This document shows, one piece after another, positions 6,418-9,867 of a stretch of 9,867 nt of DNA. The notes beneath the pieces were generated by a model that saw nothing but the letters and a program-made list of their open reading frames with translations, was not told the origin of the DNA and made no database searches. Both the position numbers and the translations under genes were made by a program. Every line of letters starts with the position of its first letter. Positions within the stretch are counted from its first letter, which is position 1. This DNA comes from JAHEEL01 sp964195515 (GTDB lineage Bacteria > Actinomycetota > Acidimicrobiia > Spongiisociales > UBA5794): positions 1 through 9,867 of the forward strand of contig CAXMQO010000063.1 in assembly GCA_964195515.1 (NCBI GenBank). Direction: 5' to 3'.

Positions 6418-6656
6418 CAATCGACCTCCCGCACGATGACGAGGTCGGCGTCTCCGCGTCGAATGGCGACCCGGGAACCCATGACCGCGTATTCGACGGG
6501 ATCTCCGAGCGGCGCCCTACGCATCGCGGTAACTCGGGTCCCCGGCACGAACCCCATCTCGACGAAGCGCCGGACCCCGACGTCGGAGCTATATCCCACC
6601 ACGATGCCGGTGGCACCAAGTGCAAGTCGGCCGAGCGGCATCGTTTCGGTCGTCAT
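6417..6656 (-). CDS. feoA: FeoA, small SH3-like partner of FeoB
   Basis: The product is 79 residues. It shows the FeoA pattern: MPLGRLALGATGIVVGY, then VRRFVEMGFVPGTRVTAMRR, then DPVEYAVMGSRVAIRR and a final VIVRE strand. The MGFVPG turn and the strand with arginines are the family core. FeoA is a soluble SH3-fold protein required for FeoB-mediated ferrous iron uptake, presumably by contacting FeoB. The ATG at 6656 overlaps the regulator's TGA by four bases (ATGA), which fixes this start; the longer frame to 6767 only reads through the regulator gene in another frame. The stop abuts the feoB GTPase start. Length and motifs are normal, and no damage is visible. Confidence 0.92.
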   Translation of the reverse strand: MTTETMPLGRLALGATGIVVGYSSDVGVRRFVEMGFVPGTRVTAMRRAPLGDPVEYAVMGSRVAIRRGDADLVIVREVD

Positions 6657-7324
6657 TGGATCTCCACCCGGATACCGTCTGCGAGGGCGGTGCCGAGGTG
6701 AAGACAAGCTCCGTCGATCGCCACGAGACGATCGCCACGCTTGCCGACGCCGAACACCTCGATGCAAGCACCAGGAGCGAGTCCTTGGTCGGCGGCGAAT
6801 GCCGCGAGCGGTTCCGGCAGATCAACTGCGAGGATCGACGCACGGGTCCCGACCGCCATCACCGAGAGCAACTCGGTCACGGGCAGCGAGACCTCGCCGG
6901 CGCTGGTCGGAATCGCCCGCCCGTGCGGTCCCGATGACGGATCTCCGAGGAACCCCGAGAGCAGATTCTCGACGTCGTCCGGTGTCACGTGCTCGAGGTC
7001 GCAGGCAATCTCGTCGGCGCGTGCTGCGCTCAACCCGAGTTGCTCGGAGAGGAAGACGCCCCAGAGCCGACGACGGCGGAGAATTGATGAGGCGACGGCC
7101 CGACCGCTCTCGGTGAGCGACACACCCCGGTACGGCTGGTAGTCGACGTAGCCGCGAGCGTCGAGCTTGCGGATCATCTGATTGGCGGACACACCCTTCA
7201 CATCGAGTTGAGCCGCAATGTGAGACAAGGACACCGGCTCGGTTCGGCCGTCTTCGATCGCCCGTGCGACCGTGATGAGGTACATCTCTTCGGCTTCTGA
7301 AGTCCCGGTTTGGTGTTGAACCAT
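6653..7324 (-). CDS. DtxR/IdeR-family metal-dependent repressor with C-terminal SH3/FeoA-like domain
   Basis: The product is 223 residues: winged helix (about 9-75), dimerisation/metal domain (76-140), proline/glycine linker, and SH3/FeoA-like domain (about 145-223, with LAPGACIEVFGVGKRGD). By alignment to DtxR from memory, the primary metal site is kept: Met14, Cys108, Glu111 and His112 (DtxR M10, C102, E105, H106). The ancillary-site residues are replaced: Arg85, Gly89 and Asp104 for H79, E83 and H98. The cysteine in place of MntR's glutamate favours iron over manganese sensing. Placed first in the feo operon and behind the palindrome 7350-7363, it most likely represses its own operon when Fe(II) is plentiful. 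The ribosome site is weak. The stop overlaps the feoA ATG by four bases. The iron role is inferred from context; the family assignment is clear. Confidence 0.9.
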   Translation of the reverse strand: MVQHQTGTSEAEEMYLITVARAIEDGRTEPVSLSHIAAQLDVKGVSANQMIRKLDARGYVDYQPYRGVSLTESGRAVASSILRRRRLWGVFLSEQLGLSAARADEIACDLEHVTPDDVENLLSGFLGDPSSGPHGRAIPTSAGEVSLPVTELLSVMAVGTRASILAVDLPEPLAAFAADQGLAPGACIEVFGVGKRGDRLVAIDGACLHLGTALADGIRVEIQ

Positions 7325-7349
7325 GCCTGTGGATTCCCGCTATGGATGT

Positions 7350-7363
7350 TTAGGCATGCCTAA
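7350..7363. promoter_or_regulatory. Perfect palindrome, likely operator for the DtxR-type regulator
   Basis: TTAGGCATGCCTAA is a perfect 14-bp palindrome, 26 bases from the regulator's ATG. Its TTAGG and CCTAA arms match the outer half-sites of DtxR/IdeR boxes, but the gap is 4 bases against 9 in the classic 19-bp box. On the minus strand TATCAT (7368-7363) could be the -10 box touching the palindrome, so binding would block the operon promoter. It also lies 96 bases upstream of the divergent Lipocalin_5 start and could affect that gene too. Confidence 0.75.
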
Positions 7364-7459
7364 TGATAGACATCGGAGTGGGGCGCCGATCCTTTCATCA
7401 GCATGCGGCCTGCCCGCGCCGTGGCGAACAACCCCTACCGAAAGAGCCTGGAGGCGCAT

Positions 7460-7963
7460 ATGGTCCATGCAATGCATCGTCTCATCGGAACCTGGCGTCT
7501 CGTCGAGTGGACGTTCACCGTGAACGAGTCGCGCCCCACCCATCCGTGGGGCGGAGACCCGGTCGGTCTGCTCACCTACACCGACGACGGACGCATGAAC
7601 GCGTCGCTGATGAGCATCGGCAGACCACCAGCGCCGACGCGTACCCTGAGCGCCGCACCAGCCGACATCCGAGCTGCAGCGGCAGCCGGCTATCTCGCAT
7701 ACGCAGGCGCCTATACGATCGAGGATGACGACGTCCTCCATCACATCGAGGTGAGCCTCATGCCCAACTGGGTGGGAAGAACCGAGCGCCGTCACATTGA
7801 ATGGCTACCAACCGGGAGTGGAGAGGACCTCATTCTCTCGACGCCGCCGACCCAAACCGACGGGGGCCGGACCGCCGTGAATCGACTCAGGTGGGCGAGA
7901 ATCCCGTCGATCGCCGACACGGATCAGAGTGGAATGCCCACAGGTCGTCCGAACGGCGGGTAG
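7460..7963 (+). CDS. Lipocalin_5-type small protein
   Basis: The product is 167 residues. Family landmarks in order: LIGTWRLVEW (8-17), a tryptophan-glycine turn and GLLTYTDDGRMNA (35-47), YAGAYTIEDD (80-89), then HHIEVSLMPNWVG (93-105) followed by ERRHIEW. This is the lipocalin-like domain family (Lipocalin_5), a one-domain beta-barrel whose ligand is generally unknown; some members sit beside polyketide or lipid genes. No signal peptide is seen, so it should be cytoplasmic. GGAGG at 7450-7454, five bases before the ATG at 7460, decides the start over the longer frame at 7403. It is divergent from the iron operon across 135 bases and only 36 bases ahead of the hydrolase gene, so the two plus-strand genes may share a transcript. 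The substrate cannot be told. Confidence 0.85.
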   Translation: MVHAMHRLIGTWRLVEWTFTVNESRPTHPWGGDPVGLLTYTDDGRMNASLMSIGRPPAPTRTLSAAPADIRAAAAAGYLAYAGAYTIEDDDVLHHIEVSLMPNWVGRTERRHIEWLPTGSGEDLILSTPPTQTDGGRTAVNRLRWARIPSIADTDQSGMPTGRPNGG

Positions 7964-7999
7964 CCTCAAGCCAGCCTCACCGCCGACGTTGGGGGTCAC

Positions 8000-9226
8000 A
8001 TGGCGAGATCAAGCGGGAGATCCTCGATTCCCCGACCGTTCGTGCACAAGCGCTCGATCGGTCCGTGGAAGATTGTCCTATGGATCATTCTCGCCGTCCT
8101 GGTGCTGGTGCTCGCCTTCTACGGACTTGGCGGCTGGCACTTCTCAAACGAGATCTACTCGGGGGCCTTCGAGGTGCGTCCGCCGGAGCCTCCTGAGTTC
8201 GACATCACACTCGATCGCGAAGAAGCCGAAGCGGTGGTTCTGCGAGCCGACCCCGACGCTGCGAACCTGACGGCCGACGGCCTATTCGGTCTCATCAGTG
8301 AATCGGACGCAACGGTCATCAACGGCATCCTCAGTGCTGAGACATCCGGTGGCGTGTCGACGGTGCGTCGCTCTCGGGTGCCGGGCGAGCCGATTCCTGC
8401 ACCGGGATCCGCTGTCAGGCTCGACGCGTTCGTATGGCCCGGCGATCCGAGCACGGCGCTGGGACTCGCGTTCGAAGAGATCGAAATCGAGGTCGAAGGA
8501 GGACGTGCCGGCGCCTGGTACCTCGAAGGTTCCACCGACACGTGGATGATCTTCGTTCACGGCAAGGGCGCGCCGAGGAACGAGGCGCTGCGTCTCCTTC
8601 CCGTGGCCGCCGAACGTGGGTATCACGCCATGGTCATCGACTATCGCAACGATCCAGGAGCACCTCTTGACCCCTCCGGCAGGTACCAGTACGGACTGAC
8701 CGAATGGAATGACGTCGCGGCTGCGGCACGTTACGCGAAGACCAACGGAGGTCAAGACCTGATCGTCGTCGGGTACTCAATGGGCGGATCGAACGTGATG
8801 TCCTATCTGCTCGAGTCACCGCTGCGAAACCAGACGGTTGCTGCGATCCTCGACAGCCCCATGCTCGACTTCGAAGCGACCGTCGACCATCGGGCGGCCC
8901 AAGTCACGCTCCCGCTCACGTCGATCGGGCTTCCACAGAGCCTGGTCTCGACGGCGAAGTGGCTCGCAGATTGGCGGTTCGACATCGACTGGGAGTCGCT
9001 CAACTACGTCGAGCGGTGGCGGGACCTTCACACCCCAACGCTCATCATCCAGGGAACCGGCGACGACACCGTCCCGGTCGGACCGTCCCACGAGTTGGCA
9101 CGGATCCGTCCCGACCTCATCACGCTGGTTACGCCGCCCGGCGTCGGCCACGTGCTCGCGTGGAACGCCGATCCGGAGGGCTACGAGGCACTCGTGAACG
9201 CCTTCCTCGACGATCTCGGCGTCTGA
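8000..9226 (+). CDS. Membrane-anchored alpha/beta hydrolase (serine hydrolase)
   Basis: The product is 408 residues. A basic N-terminus and one hydrophobic helix (about 24-44, no lipobox or clear cleavage site) suggest a signal anchor with the enzyme outside the membrane. Residues 48-170 are an extra N-terminal domain that I do not recognise. The hydrolase fold begins near 180: HGKG (187-190) as the oxyanion region, GYSMGG with nucleophile Ser260, an acid at Asp355 in GTGDDTVP, and His384 in GVGHVLAW. The catalytic triad is thus complete. The arrangement resembles BEM46/ABHD13-like or other peptidase S9-like hydrolases; the substrate, probably an ester or peptide, is unknown. A G-rich run (GGGGG) 5-9 bases before the ATG may serve as ribosome site. 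Codon use matches its neighbours. It ends 59 bases before the stop of the converging gene. Confidence 0.88.
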   Translation: MARSSGRSSIPRPFVHKRSIGPWKIVLWIILAVLVLVLAFYGLGGWHFSNEIYSGAFEVRPPEPPEFDITLDREEAEAVVLRADPDAANLTADGLFGLISESDATVINGILSAETSGGVSTVRRSRVPGEPIPAPGSAVRLDAFVWPGDPSTALGLAFEEIEIEVEGGRAGAWYLEGSTDTWMIFVHGKGAPRNEALRLLPVAAERGYHAMVIDYRNDPGAPLDPSGRYQYGLTEWNDVAAAARYAKTNGGQDLIVVGYSMGGSNVMSYLLESPLRNQTVAAILDSPMLDFEATVDHRAAQVTLPLTSIGLPQSLVSTAKWLADWRFDIDWESLNYVERWRDLHTPTLIIQGTGDDTVPVGPSHELARIRPDLITLVTPPGVGHVLAWNADPEGYEALVNAFLDDLGV

Positions 9227-9285
9227 ACGACACCCCGGGTCTCGGCCTCCAACGAACCGCGTGCAGCCATGCGGACCGGTTCACG

Positions 9286-9867
9286 CTACGGCAATCCTGC
9301 TTCAGAACCGGCGAGAGCCGAGACGTCAACTGCGGCGATCTCATCCGCAAGCCCGGAGAACCGGTCGAGCACAGCCACCAGACGCGCGGTGGCAAACGGC
9401 GACGGAACCTTCTTCTGCCCAAACGAGAACTCGGAGAACCCCCGATAGGCCGACCTCGGGGTCACCCTTCCCTCGTCTCCGAAGTTGTACGCGATCAGAC
9501 AGGCTGCCATCTCGGCGACGCTCCGGCGCTCCCGCCCCACGACCCATGCATCGGGATAGCGGCCCACCGTGTCGAGCACCCAATGTACGTCGTACCAGCA
9601 GGTCGGCCACTTCACCTTCTTGAAGCGACGCCCGTGGCCGAACGTGTACGGCTTGTGATCCAGTCGATCAGACCAAACGCTGATCGATGTACGAATGGTC
9701 GCGTCAAGTCCTTCGGGGCGTTGGTCGGGCGACACCGCGAGAATGCTCGTGCCGCCTCGAGGGTCACTTGTGGGCAGACGTCGGCTTTTCGGCCGGGACC
9801 GCGGAACCCCGACACCGTGTGGGGACTGCACAACCATCCGCTGCCTTGGGCGGTGTCGGTGAGGTCG
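9286..9867 (-). pseudogene. Probable alpha/alpha-toroid (prenyltransferase/squalene-cyclase-like) protein, C-terminal part, frameshifted
   Basis: The gene enters from the right edge. From 9867 to about 9738 one frame reads as protein (SGWLCSPHTVSGFRGPGRK, then CPQVTLEAARAFSR). After about 9735 sensible protein continues in another frame (SPDQRPEGLDATIRTSISVW, then FGHGRRFKKVKWPTCWYDVH, WVLDTVGRYPDAW, SAYRGFSEFSFGQKKVPSPF) to the TAG at 9286. Adding one G in the CGGTG at 9733-9737 would join both halves. Tryptophan/tyrosine-rich repeats with CP.VTL, FKK.KWP..WYD and FGQKK.PSP resemble uncharacterised proteins with prenyltransferase/squalene-oxidase-type toroid repeats. The family call is from memory and tentative. 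The catalytic part, if any, lies outside the window. The lesion may be a real mutation or a base-calling error in a short G run. Confidence 0.55.

Noticed and set aside
1..9867. CRISPR array, transposase, integrase or phage genes
   Set aside because: No regularly spaced repeats beyond the short tandem at 758-790 and no recognisable mobile-element proteins were found on either strand.

Overview
The window is GC-rich and looks like a chromosomal segment of an actinobacterium. Acidimicrobiia-like is my guess, with moderate to low confidence. Reasons are the strong GC bias at third codon positions, GGAGG-type ribosome sites, a DtxR-type iron regulator with an SH3/FeoA tail, a Lipocalin_5 protein and a secernin-type C69 peptidase. 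No phage, transposase, CRISPR, rRNA or tRNA gene is visible.

Layout. 1-717 (-): N-terminal part of a TldD/PmbA-family protease, cut by the window edge. 853-1200 (+): a class III aminotransferase relic that keeps its N-terminus and a short C-terminal tail but has lost its middle. 1201-1627: no convincing gene, but it holds a decayed copy of a leader/start segment that recurs upstream of a C69 gene at 2822-2940. 1628-2683 (+): a secreted six-heme c-type cytochrome lipoprotein with a collagen-like Gly-X-Y stalk, followed by a strong terminator. 2910-3582 (+): a secernin/C69 peptidase relic with an internal deletion and frame change. 3583-3893: intergenic DNA rich in inverted repeats. 3894-7324 (-): a tightly overlapped five-gene ferrous-iron operon, in transcription order DtxR-type regulator, feoA, feoB GTPase part, feoB permease part, feoC. 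7350-7363: a perfect palindrome that is the likely iron box. 7460-7963 (+): Lipocalin_5 protein. 8000-9226 (+): membrane-anchored alpha/beta hydrolase. 9286-9867 (-): C-terminal part of a probable alpha/alpha-toroid (prenyltransferase/squalene-cyclase-like) protein with an apparent one-base frameshift.

How the genes work together. The feo operon is a complete self-regulating Fe(II) import unit: sensor, FeoA, FeoB split into separate GTPase and membrane proteins, and a four-cysteine FeoC. Every junction overlaps by 1 to 4 bases, so the five proteins are probably translationally coupled. A six-heme extracytoplasmic cytochrome nearby would create high iron demand and suggests electron transfer under low oxygen; that link is inference.

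Most worth a second look: the in-operon split of FeoB, the regulator that keeps the DtxR primary metal site but has lost the ancillary site, the collagen-stalked cytochrome, and the duplicated segment whose two hairpins show compensatory base changes. Three broken genes within 10 kb suggest gene decay or, less attractively, assembly errors.
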